Shown: in pieces, positions 12,936-23,679 of the stretch | Position numbering within the stretch: position 1 is the stretch's first letter | Layout of the letters: each line of letters starts with the position of its first letter | DNA from: Molanna angustata | Lineage: Eukaryota > Arthropoda > Insecta > Trichoptera > Molannidae | Reading direction: 5' to 3' | Assembly: GCA_963576475.1 (NCBI GenBank) | Contig: OY754964.1 | Location: forward strand, 9,339,986-9,403,985 | Length of the DNA stretch: 64,000 nt | Made by a program: the position numbers and the translations under genes | The notes under the pieces: generated by a model | What the model was told of the DNA's origin: nothing | What the model saw: only the letters and a program-made list of their open reading frames with translations | The model's database searches: none

Positions 12936-13130
12936 CAGGGGGGCAAGTCTGGTCCGACCGGCGAAATCAAAACCCTAGTGATTACTGATTACCCATATCA
13001 TGGATATAATTATCATATGGAGTTCTATGACATCTTAAGATATTATAGAACTCCATATAATAATTATATCCATGATATGGGTAATCGTGAGGGTTTTGAT
13101 TTCGCCGATTGCACCAGACTTGCCCCCCAG
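12936..13130. mobile_element. Palindromic MITE, family M1 (copy 1)
   Basis: The left end CAGGGGGGCAAGTCTGG and right end CAGACTTGCCCCCCAG are inverted. The whole 195 bp is two complementary arms around about 13037 (for example ATTACCCATATCATGGATAT against its complement). Copies lie at 26222-26535 (dimer) and 39831-40160 (with an insert). No coding capacity. Target duplication unclear. Confidence 0.85.
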
Positions 13131-13239
13131 AGTTCACATTACACAAAAGCCAACTTTCATCATATAATAAATAAAATGAATCAATTTACTGTTGAGTCAT
13201 AACATTGTGTCATATCTTTGGGGTGGATAAAAGATGCCA

Positions 13240-13720
13240 CATAACATCATCATCATCATCGACATCCCTGGGTGGGTCTTGGCTGAATCCTGGAGTCTCC
13301 TTCATTCCTGCCTTCGTTCTTCAAATTCTAATATATGCTGTGGATGCATCGTCATCGACACTGTCAATCCATCGAGTCCTTGGTCTTCCTGGTTTCCTTT
13401 GACCTTGTGGCACAGAGAGTGTGAGGTGTTTTGCGGGGTTATCGTCTCCATTCGGATTATGTGAACTGATCACAACGGGCTCTCCATAGATCATATAGCT
13501 CCCTGTTGTATCGACAACGCCAACCATTATTCTCTCTTATTGCCCCATAGATCATTCGAAGGATCCTTCTTTTAAAGGCCGCTATAGATCCTTCAGTTTT
13601 CTTAGTTGTCACCTAGTTTTCGGAAGCATACGTGAGGACCGGCTTGATAAATGTTTTATACGGAAGGATCTTTGTGTTTCTCCTAAATATTTTTGACCAT
13701 AGCTGGCTTTTTAGGGTTCA
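13240..13720 (-). pseudogene. Non-LTR reverse-transcriptase C-terminal remnant
   Basis: The minus strand reads IFRRNTKILPYKTFIKPVLT, YASEN, stop, then FKRRILRMIYGAIRENNGW and RYNRELYDL. After a frame change it gives QGQRKPGRPRTRWIDSVDDD. The ILP-KT-I-PVLTY-SE, R-I-GA-RENG-WR-RYN-ELY-L and GRPR-RW-D blocks are standard C-terminal features of insect non-LTR elements. A stop and a frameshift mark it as dead. The 68- and 76-codon frames here are parts or shadows of it. A (TCA)n run at 13242-13260 lies at its 3' end. Confidence 0.8.
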
Positions 13721-13724
13721 GAAA

Positions 13725-14875
13725 CATCTGCTAGCAGCGCTATAAAAGTTTGATTTTATATTATTATTAATAATAACCAATTTATTTAGGGATAAATGAA
13801 CATCCGAGACAACAACCATATCCAATATGTAGGTATATAGGCGCCATCTCTATAATTAAGTGCAACATTTTGAAGAATAATGACTTCCCATGCTTATCGT
13901 ACCTATTAGGTGGTCAGATGGCAGTGTAGTAAGTACCTAATTTAATTAGCCACAACTATAAGCCATTCATTCATTGATCGCACAACTATTCATTTTGGCA
14001 GTTTGCTACTAAACTTGTGTTAAAAAAAATAAATAGCATTTACTTTTAAAAATAATAATTCACGTATCGAATGAAAGAGATGTTTTGAAGGTAAATTTTA
14101 TTTGGCTCCAGTCGTTATGAATGACGGGCGCCTGCTATAAAAGTAATTGTCTAGATACTAAATAAGTACATTAAGATAAGAATTTGGCGACGCGACATAA
14201 TCGTTTTAAAATGTAGCGAATATTATTTGCTTTAATAATAATGAAGGAAAAATAAACACGGACCTCAGAATAAAATATGTGTGAGTAGGTACTTGAGTTA
14301 TTTTTTGTGGTGCATATTAATATGTTAAGTTCCGTAGCTATGTTACAATGTTCGAGGGATTTCCTTTGGACCTAATTAAATATGTTGTGGACCTTGTAGC
14401 CACGTAGAGCAATGTCAGAGTTTTTGTCTTTTTTTAAATACGGTACCTACAGTTTTATATTCAGTGAACGGCAATCCTTTTGTTTCCACATGATCAGGTC
14501 TACACTTAATTTTCAGTGTCTGTCTATAAGGTGAGCTTTCCGGACTAATTATGTTCTTTCAGAATTTTTCAATGGGCCGTTTATAGTTCCCATCAGCAGG
14601 ACCGGAAAGAAATTGATTAACCTAAGTATGCACTACGCTTTATTGTGAGTGCAAGCAGAAATACATAGCCTAGATTTATTAATTAGTTGTGACGGGGAAA
14701 AGATGTATCTTGCGATTGCAGGGAGATCCACGATGATAAGCCAGCCTCTTTAGTTTTATTTAGTTTTATTGTTAGGTAGGTATTCGATTTTTGAATTTAC
14801 AGCGATAGCTGAGTGCCTGCATCGGACTATTGATCTCGCGAGACTTGATACAAGAGCCTTAGGGTTTCGCAAAAT
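13725..14875. other. No supported gene
   Basis: AT-rich and apparently single-copy. A stretch at 14570-14600 (GGGCCGTTTATAGT.CCCAT) is matched loosely near 46242-46270. Confidence 0.35.
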
Positions 14876-14879
14876 GTAA

Positions 14880-15215
14880 TGAACTATTTATTTTTAGTAA
14901 AAAATAAGAAATTGACTACGTACTACTATCAACATTAGATGTAATGCTTTCCTTTTTGTTATCTTTTTTTAATATTTTTGACTTTTTTCTTTATTATGAC
15001 CTTAGTTTTTATTATATCTTTTCATTTTTATATAGATTCTTTTTTAGGTATTTTCATTCTCTTATAAAATTGTACGCCAACTTTTAATGCAGGATGTGGC
15101 CACTGGTAATTGGCTGACCAGTTTTGTAATAGCTTACCCTTATTTTATGGAACTATGATGTATAGTAACTTGTTAGCTGTAAGTGGTCCTTTATAATAAA
15201 TAAATAGATGTATTA
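14880..15215 (+). repeat. LINE-like 3' UTR
   Basis: T-rich text is followed by GCAGGATGTGGCCACTGG, TTACCCTTATTTTATGGAAC, and a terminal run TAATAAATAAATA at about 15195. This looks like the 3' UTR of an insect non-LTR element, with a short repeat tail instead of poly(A). The call rests on recollection of similar tails, not on a coding part. Confidence 0.35.
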
Positions 15216-16035
15216 ATTGGTGTTTTTTTTGTCAATATGTCATTGCAATTACTGATTTTAACAGGAAAATATTTTAATAAAAGACCTGCAAAAATTAGAC
15301 AAGGACCGCATTTGCTTATCATTAATCACTACATCGGACAGTCCGCGGATCACACAAAATAAAACTCGAAAAATAGACACGCACTTTTGTGTCATTAGCA
15401 TACCTATAGATATATTTAAATGGTACCATTATTTTTGCGCCGCTTCAATTCTATGTACCTACCTAAATATCTATTCACTATATCTTGCACTTAGTGCAAA
15501 TGACAAATGTATTAACGAATACATTGAAAAGGTTTGGATAAACACAAAATTTATGTTCTTAAAACAAAAATACATTCCTCAAAATAAGCTTAAGATTCGT
15601 AATGTTTATACTTTAGTTGTAAGACTAATGAACTCTTTAAAATCAACATAATATTATGCACATCTCTTCCTGCGCTGTTCATACATTGTGTATACAAAAC
15701 TGTCTGGGAGCTATGAAATATTGTACAGAGAGAGCTTCATAATAAACTCACGGTAGACAAAGCATCGGGAAGAACGTTGTTTCATCAGGAACAAATAATA
15801 TATTTTTGTTATTACTTACATGTTTCAAAGTTAACATACCAAAAGGTATCTGAACTAAATTTAAACATGCATTATAATGTAACAAACCAAGAAACAATGT
15901 AATAATATTATCGACACCACATAATTGTCTAAAATATATTTAAATCTAGAGCGCAATAAGTTTTCAGATATTTTTTACTACTTAATTATATAGTTTAGGA
16001 ATCTACAATACATTAGGGTGTAAGGAGTTGAGAGA
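15216..16035. other. AT-rich stretch with no supported feature
   Basis: No protein-like frame or repeat recognised. Confidence 0.4.
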
Positions 16036-16039
16036 AGTA

Positions 16040-16220
16040 CAAAGCGTAAACTTTTAATCCAGAAAAAAACACGAGGGGAGAGAGGACCGACGAGTTTCTT
16101 GGCTCCATAACCTGAGACGGTCTAACAGAAAAAAGCACTACATCGCTCTTTAGAATTGCAGTGAACGTGGTGGAGATATCTCTGGTGATCGCCAACCTTC
16201 GCAGAGGAGGCGGCACTTGA
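16040..16220 (+). pseudogene. LINE C-terminal remnant (family G, copy 2)
   Basis: It reads WLHNLRRSNRKKHYIAL and, after a frame slip, AVNVVEISLVIANLRRGGGT. This is the same C-terminal signature as at 2239-2425 and ends at a TGA followed by AAGAAGAAGAA. The frameshift and the missing upstream domains show it is dead. Confidence 0.6.
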
Positions 16221-16433
16221 AGAAGAAGAATTTAGTTTAGACCATTTTGTCGAAAATATCATACAAAAATGATCACTGCTAACTAAATATTCTAGGGATT
16301 TGCATGAGAAAAAATGTGCAAATGTACTTCAATATTCATTTCAATAAGATACATAGGATGAAAAGAGTGAACGTCAAACGTCACTAGTCAGAGCCAAAAA
16401 AACAAAGTGAAACATACAAATGATTGTTTTATG

Positions 16434-16569
16434 TATAGTTTTCGTCAAAGATCTTGAGCCATTTCGCCGTGGAGGGGGAATATTAGCAGATATACAAAGT
16501 AATAAAAAATACACAAAATTGCGTTCGCGCACCCAAAAGCCTGGCTCAAGTTGTTTTACGATAACTATA
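16434..16569. mobile_element. 136-bp inverted-repeat MITE, family M4 (copy 1)
   Basis: It starts TATAGTTTTCGTCAAAGATC and ends in the imperfect complement (GGCTCAAG...ACGATAACTATA). The same element occurs at 25473-25609 in the opposite orientation and at 30475-30560 as a fragment. Terminal TA on both sides is compatible with a TA target duplication (Tc1/mariner-like), but this is an inference. Confidence 0.8.
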
Positions 16570-16969
16570 CCAACACAATTTTATTTTTAAAATAAAATGA
16601 TTTGACTTTTCGTCGATTCAGCATTAGACAATATTTGAGAAATCTTTTACACCCCGTAATTGATTACTTCGTAAATGTGTTATTGTTCTATGCATACCCC
16701 AGATCATTACGCATAGTCGTAATAGATATTAAAATATTATACATTTTCTTTTGGTACAACATGTAGAATATTGCTATGCTTATTTTCCACGGAACTAAAT
16801 ATAAAGTTATCTACGCGTATCAACCAATTATCAACTTTAACGACGTCCATGGTCGCAATGACAGGTAATAATTATGTGATTATTGGTTCAAGTATAATTT
16901 TTAGCGTTGCAAATGTTGACATTTTTTGTGATAAATGGCTAATTAGATTTCAACGTACTATATGTACCA

Positions 16970-17950
16970 TTAATATTTTTTTTTTTTTTTTATTATTGAG
17001 TAACATAATATGAACATACACATAGTACAAATATTTAAATTAATACAATATTTTTTTCAATAGGTACTGTCCCAAAAAAGTTAAAAACTTGTGCTTGGGA
17101 CAGGAGCAAATAACATATCTACATTTAACATATTACATACATTTTACTTATAATAATAGAATCATTTAATAAATTGTAAATCAAGTTCAACTTACAGCTA
17201 ATACATACAGATGATTAAAGTTTATTTTTGTTTTTTTAGTGAATATAGAATAAAAACCATAGTTTATCCAAAAAGGAGAAAAAAATAAAAATTCACATAT
17301 ACAAATACACATATACACATACACATACATACACACACATACACATATACAACATACACACATATAATATACGCATACTTATACACACATGTACACACAT
17401 ACATATACACATACATACATATACATACACACATATACATATATACATACACACACATACATACATATACATACATACACACATATACATACATACACAC
17501 ATATACATACACATACAAACATACACACGTATACACACACATACACATACATACATACACACACATACATATACACATAGTGAATATGAAAAAGGAATAG
17601 ATAAAAATTTATTGTTATTTTAAAGATTTGATTTTTCTTTTAAAGTCATAAAATTTTTGTGTTTTTTAATAATGGCAGGTAGTTTGTTAAAATATTGTAT
17701 ACCCAGGTATTTATAGTGATGTTGGGCATGCGTCTTATTACATTTCGGTATCATCATATTTCCTATGAGATGCCGTCTCTGTGTACTCACTAGATTTTCA
17801 GCCCGCTTTCAAAAGGTATCTTTATGTATTTGTTGTAAAGCAATATTTTTATATAAATTATCTAAATCAGGTACTTGGAATACATCAAATAATTGTTTTG
17901 TAGGAAAATTTCTAGGTTTTTTGAGAATGACCTTAATTATTAATTAAATG
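16970..17950 (-). pseudogene. 5'-truncated LINE with microsatellite in its 3' UTR
   Basis: The minus strand from 17942 reads VILKKPRNFPTKQLFDVFQV, then PDLDNLYKNIALQQIHKDTF, a stop, KRAENLVSTQRRHLIGNMMI, and HHYKYLGIQYFNKLPAII. This is a reverse-transcriptase C-terminus ending in the F-KLP block common to insect non-LTR elements. One stop breaks the frame. The 3' UTR runs leftward through the (ACATAC)n tract to the T run at about 16978-16991, taken as the poly(A) tail. A short hairpin, CTGTCCCA...TGGGACAG, lies at about 17067-17102. Confidence 0.65.
17294..17579. repeat. (ACATAC/ATAC)n microsatellite
   Basis: About 285 bp of interrupted ACATAC/ATACAC units. All five overlapping Tyr/Cys/Val/Met or Tyr/Thr/His frames here come from this tract. 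Confidence 0.95.
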
Positions 17951-18299
17951 ACCTTATTGCCTTACTAAGTACCCATATACAGTTAAAAACGCCTGCAGAT
18001 GAATATAATGAATATGGAATAAGTCAATGAAGACAAAGCAGTGGGAATAATAACGGAGCATTAGACGACAATATTATTTTAAAATTACAGATATACTTAC
18101 TTGTCCTACAAAGAATAAACAGATCATTTTGTTCTTCAATTCAGTTGTGTTCAATTTCTTGATTTAAAAATCCAAATTTATCTTATAGTTACTTGGTTGA
18201 TGAGAAAATGCTATTGTTCGTACTTGGAACTGATCCTAAAAACTTCAATTGTTTTCTATTCATTAAATCACCACCGATAAATATGTATGGGTTTCCTTT

Positions 18300-19035
18300 C
18301 AGATGCATGAACGTCAATATCCAACTACGAATGGCACGGCAGAAATCAACTTATCTTAACTTGTCTATCAGTAAGAATTGATTATTCAACTCTGATGTAA
18401 TGATTCATATAGCCAAAGATTCATATATTGGCAGTTAATTAAGGCTCATTAAAGTCATACTCCTTTTGTGGATTAAAACTGTGTTTTTATTTATTTTTAT
18501 AAATATTTTATTTATAATTGGAAGAGTTTAAAAAACTTTTTAAAGAAACACGACGAACTTCTCCGCTGATATAAAACTACGAAGGACGCGGCAGAAATTC
18601 ACTTATTGGATTCCACTTACCTTAGAAAAGAGAGGTTCATATTACTAATGTTTTGAAAGATGATTAATTCTGATAATCGTCTGACAAAAAAATTTGGCAC
18701 GATCACATAAGTGAGATTTTGAAGGATGGAGATGTTAGAAGTAAGAATAATAGGAGAGCGTTTATGAGTCATTGCGTGGACGTGAATGAAGCGAGATAAA
18801 TATTATGTCAAGAGAGAGGAATTTGGCGTTCGGCTCTCTCAGCCTATCCTAAATAGGGAAATGGCGTGAGGGTATGGTATGGTATAAGGTTAAGATATTT
18901 AAACACTTTTGAACGATAGGTACCTATATATTATGGGAAATAGATACGACAAACGTGTCCGTTGATATCAAATCACGACACCTGACGAAGGACATAGCAG
19001 AAATCAAATTATTCCACTTATCTCTAATCTTGAGT
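18300..19035. repeat. Three degenerate direct repeats about 60-85 bp long
   Basis: Similar text occurs at about 18310-18350, 18545-18615 and 18950-19025: AA-T-CGA-G-C-(GG)CAGAAATCAA followed by TTAT..CCACTTA. The middle and last are the more complete copies. The RTE tail at 18695-18885 lies between them. Origin unknown. Confidence 0.45.
18695..18885 (+). pseudogene. LINE C-terminal remnant ending in GGCGTGAGGGTATGGTATGG
   Basis: The frame reads WHDHISEILKDGDVRSKNNR, RAFMSHCVDVNEAR, a stop, then LCQERGIWRSALSAYPK and a stop at 18853-18855. The last coding blocks (C-DV-EAR-IC-ER--WRS---AYP) and the following ATGGCGTGA-GGTATGGTATGG tail match a common insect non-LTR tail. Relatives: 34186-34378 (+), 41905-41970 (+), 49786-49965 (-), 50760-51000 (-). 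Confidence 0.7.
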
Positions 19036-19189
19036 ATTACCTAATACCAATGTTTTGTAATATATTAAATATTGAGTTTTTAGAGAGATTTGAAAACTTT
19101 TGAAAGATTTATTAGCAGGTAGGTAGCTATATGAACTGAATGGTTTGTGCTCAATAAAAGTTATGGAATCAAGTGGAATGAATATATCC

Positions 19190-19400
19190 ATCCATACCAA
19201 GGATGGAAACGAACCACGCCCGGGAAACTGGGATGAGCCTTGGGATGGAGCGGGAGATGACAGGGAGGTATAACCACCACCACCACCAGATCCGAGAGGG
19301 GGAGAGCATCCCGTGAAGTATTATAAGGCTGGTGTGGGAGAAACGAGCCCAGGGCCCAGGGGCGCAGGCGCCGACTGTATCGAGCAGTCAGGACGCGCCA
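19190..19400. other. GC-rich patch, unassigned
   Basis: Markedly GC-richer than its flanks, with GGCGCAGGCGCC and an ACCACC run at 19275-19289. The minus strand has an 80-codon frame (19161-19403) with no recognisable domain. It may be the 3' part of another retroelement. I find no second copy here. Confidence 0.3.
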
Positions 19401-19404
19401 CACG

Positions 19405-21245
19405 CTGACAGACAGAGTATCTCTCGCACATCTACCTACACGTACCCAGTACCTACATAACTAAATATAGGTACCTACCTGCCTATACTACGTAGCCACA
19501 CGACATACCAGGAGAATATAAAACGTGAGCTGGTGCCGGGATAAAACGCGCGCAGACGATTTACGACGTAATGCATATCACTCTTTCAATTCGTGTGCTC
19601 CTGATCGATGCGAGACCATAATTAAAGAAAAACTCCAGTTTACAACTTTCACATACCTACTTAATATTGTATTTTTAATATACATAATAATAACGAAATC
19701 ATATACTTTTAGTAACTTTGATAGCTCAATGTTCAATAACTTTAAAAATCGTAATTCGTTTATTTTTCTTTATCCGCTAAATGATTATTTGATGATTTTT
19801 TACTCTTGTATTTTTATTCAATTTTTATAAACACAGTGCATAAATAGGTACGTGTGCAAAAGTTGCAAAGAGAGCCATAAATCAATCTTTTCCAACCGAC
19901 CTAAAGTAGGTAGGTAGGTACTTAAGTACCTTCATTTGGTATAACACTAGGTACCTATATACCTACCTATGGTAGATATGTAGATACCTACAGACTGATT
20001 GTTTCGGTGAGGAAAGGATGAAGAGAAAAGATTAACGCAGAAGGAATAATCAAGATTTATTAGGTAGAAAAATATACTTTTTAGATGTTTACTGAAATAT
20101 TAAGTACCTAATTTGTAGATTTGGTTTTTATTTTTTATGGAAATGAGTGACAACCAAATATGAAGAATTTTATGTTTTTGTTCCAAAGTGATTTTATTAC
20201 AGTCATTTTAGAAAAAGTAGGTAAGAACTAAAGATATAATAATTATATTTTTCTCGACCAACTGTGTTTAGTTATGTTATACCTATTAGTGATGTGGTAT
20301 TTCAATGCACGACTGTATAGGTAATATTTAATGTTTATTATTAATTCACAGGACGAAATGCAAATAAACGTGACACAAATGTATCTTACAGTGATAAGAA
20401 AATTCTAGTCGCAGTATCACACTGAGGTATCATAGAATACTTTAGTGAAATACCAACTCATAACAAGTACGAATCTCTCGATAATCCGATAAGAATTAAG
20501 TACCTATTCTACCTATAAAATTTGAATCTCTCGAGTATCCAATAAGAATTCAGTACTTATTCTACCAATAAAAATATGTAGATATATCAGACATTCAGAC
20601 AATTGTTGTATTTTTATTACTAACGTAAATAGAATAACGTTTCGCAATCACATTCAAACAGTAAAGTACAATTTTGTATTTATCTTTCCAACAACATACT
20701 CCCTTTTATTTTCGAGTCTAAACTCATCTTCGCTTTCGAAGGGATCTTCAAGTATCTTCTGCCATTGACAACCGCACGAAGCGAAAATAGTCCCTAAATC
20801 AATGACGTTTCGGCTCGTATTACTGTGGCGGACATTTTATAGAGGGGAATCCAAGTATCTTCTTCGGTGTACGGTGCGGCATCGAGCGAATGTGTTCCGT
20901 GCGTCAGTTATTTTTAGAGGTTGGTTTCGTCCACAGCAACGTTATCTGTTTTCTGTCTTGTGGTATCTTGTCATTGGCGTGGGCGTTTTAGGAACCGACC
21001 AATCGGATGAGGGCAGATGTTTGCGGTGATGAACACAAAATCGTTTTACTTGAGCACCTATATCTACCTACTTATATTATTTAGGTACCTATACCTATAA
21101 TATTCTACTTAGTAATGTTATTTATATTAGGGAACCCACCCAATTGAGGGTGATTTGTGTGAAAGTTACAAAAGATTTTGAATAATTGAAATCATTACAT
21201 TTGAAAAAGTGATATTAATTGATTAGTAACCTACCTACTAGTTGC
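19405..21245. other. AT-rich, clusters of TAGGTACCTAC text; GC-richer patch at 20690-21030
   Basis: Short palindromic runs of TAGGTACCTACCTA type occur at 19430-19480, 19905-19995 and 21055-21110. The patch at 20690-21030 has balanced composition and an imperfect internal duplication (AAGTATCTTCTGCC...CGAAGCGAAAATAGTCC against AAGTATCTTCTTCGG...CGAGCGAATGTGTTCC). Its 75-codon plus frame (20802-21029) has no recognised domain. It could be a single-copy regulatory or exon segment. Confidence 0.35.
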
Positions 21246-21248
21246 AAC

Positions 21249-21359
21249 CATAGATTTTTAATATAATATATTGCCAACCAAAACGTCAAACGCGCGATAT
21301 TCCATGACTCACTTTTTGCACGGAGTAATACATCTAGTATATCATAATAAAAATCTATG
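21249..21359. mobile_element. MITE family M2, internally deleted copy
   Basis: The ends CATAGATTTTTAATATAAT and ATAATAAAAATCTATG are inverted. It carries the internal block CGTCAAACGCGCGATATTCC found in the longer copies at 30834-31166 and 62602-62922, but is only 111 bp long. Confidence 0.75.
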
Positions 21360-21679
21360 GGTAGATAGGTAGGTACCTACTTATTATTCTTATTCGGGTT
21401 TTTGAAGACATTTTTCGCCATACAAAGATTTGTATCCTCGATAGGTACCTAGATATTTTTCCCCGTAACATAGCAACTGATAAAAGATTGGGAATATATA
21501 GGACAAAATATTTTATTGGTTTCTTTTCTCTTTTCTTTTCTATTATCATCGTTTTCAGTTGTCCCGTAAAAGCTGGCTAATAGAAAATTGGTAGGTTGCC
21601 AGTTGTAGGTAGGTAATTAGTAGGCAAAATAACAATCTCACATGAGCAATGTCACTTACAATATATTGTGAATGAAGTG

Positions 21680-21825
21680 CATTTTATGTGAGACGAGACT
21701 GGTGTGTGGGAATATACGCATTTGTCTTGCTTTTTATAAAAGGTGACGCACACCCGTACACCTGTCGTTGGTTATCCCACATTTTGGGATATGCCGTGAT
21801 GGTATGAATATGAATGAATGAACAT
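21680..21825 (+). repeat. LINE-like 3' end, family F (copy 1)
   Basis: Text CATTTTATGTGAGACGAGAC, GTGACGCACACCCG, GGTTATCCCACATTTTGGG and ATGCCGTGATGGTATGAATA, followed by GAATGAATGAA. Copies: 36822-36905 (+, truncated) and 59028-59160 (-). It is likely the 3' end of a retroelement with a tetranucleotide tail. Confidence 0.6.
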
Positions 21826-22500
21826 AATAATTTATCGTAGTAGGTACCTACTTCTCTAAATAGACAGGTAGCTACAGGTAAGTATCTATGGAGGTAGGTA
21901 CCTACTGGATACCAACATACAACTTAGATATGTAGGTGCCTACCTACTAAAATTATGACAAAAAAATACACGATAATATAGGTCCTTTTCATATTCATAT
22001 GTGCCTATTGGTAACCCTGTGAAGAGGTAGTCATTTAGTCAACCATATTCTGTCCTTGTTCTCCGTTTACCCCCTTAAACTTCGGGTTTTTAAAGTGACT
22101 TTCCTACCTACTTGGGTAGGTAACATACCTATAGGTAGATGTGGGAGTAGGTATGCCCTTGCCACCCTCGCTTAGCTAAGCAACACTAAGGTGGGTATAA
22201 CACAACCTATACGTATCAACGCGGGATTTTTTACGCAATGAAGCAAAACAGGGTTGACACAATGTGTTTTGTTATAATTTTTAAATTGAAAACCACTTTT
22301 GTCCCAAACACAAAAGAACCTAGTTTCGTAAAAGCACACGAGCTACATAGGGCGTTTGACACACCTTTATCAGCAAAAGACTGTCAGTGCTAATTAAAAT
22401 ATAAGTAAAACGGAAGGTTTTTATTTCTATGTAATTGTGCGTATTTTTTCCTCGGCGCAATTCCATATAAGAACATTTTCAAAAGAAATAAGTACACATA

Positions 22501-23676
22501 GGGGAAGGGAGGGCAAGATGGAAGAAGCGGGCAAGATGGAAACTACCTACCTATCGCAAATCACGTGACAAGGCGCACGAGTCTCCACATACACAGATAC
22601 ACGCAGCCATCCTGTGTTCACGAACGGTGACTCGGTTCGGTTCGCGCCACCAAGCGACGTGTACACGTGTTTCGTATTTTCGCGACAAATCATTACGAAA
22701 TCAGTGAACTTTTGCAGTGTGATTATTTATACAAAGTAAGTAATACTGCCATTTTGTTTTTATACAAACTACCTATTAGGGGTAGATTGTATGAATTGAT
22801 ATTTAAAAAGGAAAATAATTAAAGGATTTTTAAAGCGTTGATATTATTATTGGCAGTGGGCATATGGGCAAGATGGAAAATTGCATTTTAGGGCAAGATG
22901 GAATAGTTTCCATGTTGCCCGCGTGCAATTATTTTGATTTTTGTTTTCAATTTTTCAACTAATTGAGGATGTTGTTCTTTGTAGATGGTGTTCAAATATA
23001 TAAGAAAGAGCAACAGAGGATCTTGGATCAAAAATCAGAAATCCTAACCAGTTCTCCATTCAAAGAAGCTACCGAAAAAAAGAACGACTTGAAAGCAAAA
23101 CAAAAATTAGTGCTTAATCGGATCATCAAGGGCAAGGATAATAAAAATAACAAGATTTTTATCTTAGAAAAGAAACTGGCAAAAGGCACGAGAATAAAGA
23201 AAATGGCAAAAGAAAGGGTAAAGGAAAAGGAAAAAAGACAGAAAAGGATAAAAATATACTACAACATTCGGAGCAGTCCTCAAAAGAAGATGTGTTGTGT
23301 GTATTATGTGGAACCACCCACAGATGACTGGGTTCAGTGTCCAGTGTGTTGGTTGGGCACATGAACTATGTACAGACTTAGAAAATGGTTGTTTTTTATG
23401 TGTTAATTGTAAAATGTAGGGATATCCTATTTATTCCATCTTGCCCGTATAAGCTTTCCATTCTGCCCTCAGGGTTAGGGCAAGATGGAATTTTTTCATT
23501 TTTTCTTTTATGAGTCCTAACAGAATTTATACTCAATTTTCAATATTTTAAATTACTCAATTTTATAAACATGTAAGACCTTTCTCAAAACTGATTGAAA
23601 TAAAAATTTTATATTATGTTGTTATATTTTTTTTTACATCATAAAGTTAAACCTTCCATCTTGCCCTCCCTTCCCC
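22501..23676 (+). mobile_element. Pogo/Tigger-type DNA transposon, internally deleted, with perfect TIRs
   Basis: The two ends are perfect inverted repeats of 24 bp starting GGGGAAGGGAGGGCAAGATG, each flanked by TA (22499-22500 and 23677-23678), the Tc1/mariner-superfamily duplication. Inside, the 13-mer GGGCAAGATGGAA occurs exactly seven times: plus strand at 22511, 22529, 22866, 22891 and 23478; minus strand at 23434 and 23654. There are also degenerate copies near 22906 and 23456. Such iterated subterminal motifs are candidate transposase-binding sites. The coding content (see the pseudogene entry) joins a pogo-type N-terminus directly to a C-terminal zinc-finger tail, so the helix-turn-helix and DDE catalytic core are missing. 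The identical TIRs suggest it moved fairly recently using a transposase made elsewhere. Confidence 0.85.
22985..23419 (+). pseudogene. Remnant of pogo-type transposase: N-terminus fused to C-terminal Cys/His finger
   Basis: A good acceptor (TTGTTCTTTGTAG, ending 22984) is followed by ATG. Translation gives MVFKYIRKSNRGSW, the basic N-terminus of pogo/Tigger-like transposases, and then a stop after KNQKS. In another frame the text continues SEILTSSPFKEATEKK, typical of the region after the DDE domain, then a Lys-rich linker. It ends in a PHD-like pattern split over two frames: C-x2-C (VLCVLCGTT), then DDWVQC-x2-C, WAHELC, and C-x2-C before TAG at 23417-23419. The 133-codon frame at 22963-23364 covers part of this but mixes frames and ignores the splice site. 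A matching donor, AAAGTAAGTA, lies at about 22735. Deletion of roughly the whole catalytic region plus frameshifts makes it non-functional. Confidence 0.75.
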
Positions 23677-23679
23677 TAA

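Noticed and set aside
17264..17580. Cysteine/tyrosine-rich small proteins
   Set aside because: Pure products of the ACATAC microsatellite.
20802..21029. 75-codon frame as a gene
   Set aside because: No domain, no homologous copy, and composition alone is not enough; kept only as an unassigned patch.
22963..23364. 133-codon frame as a separate Lys-rich gene
   Set aside because: It lies between the pogo TIRs, starts inside the intron before the acceptor, and mixes the frames of the decayed transposase.
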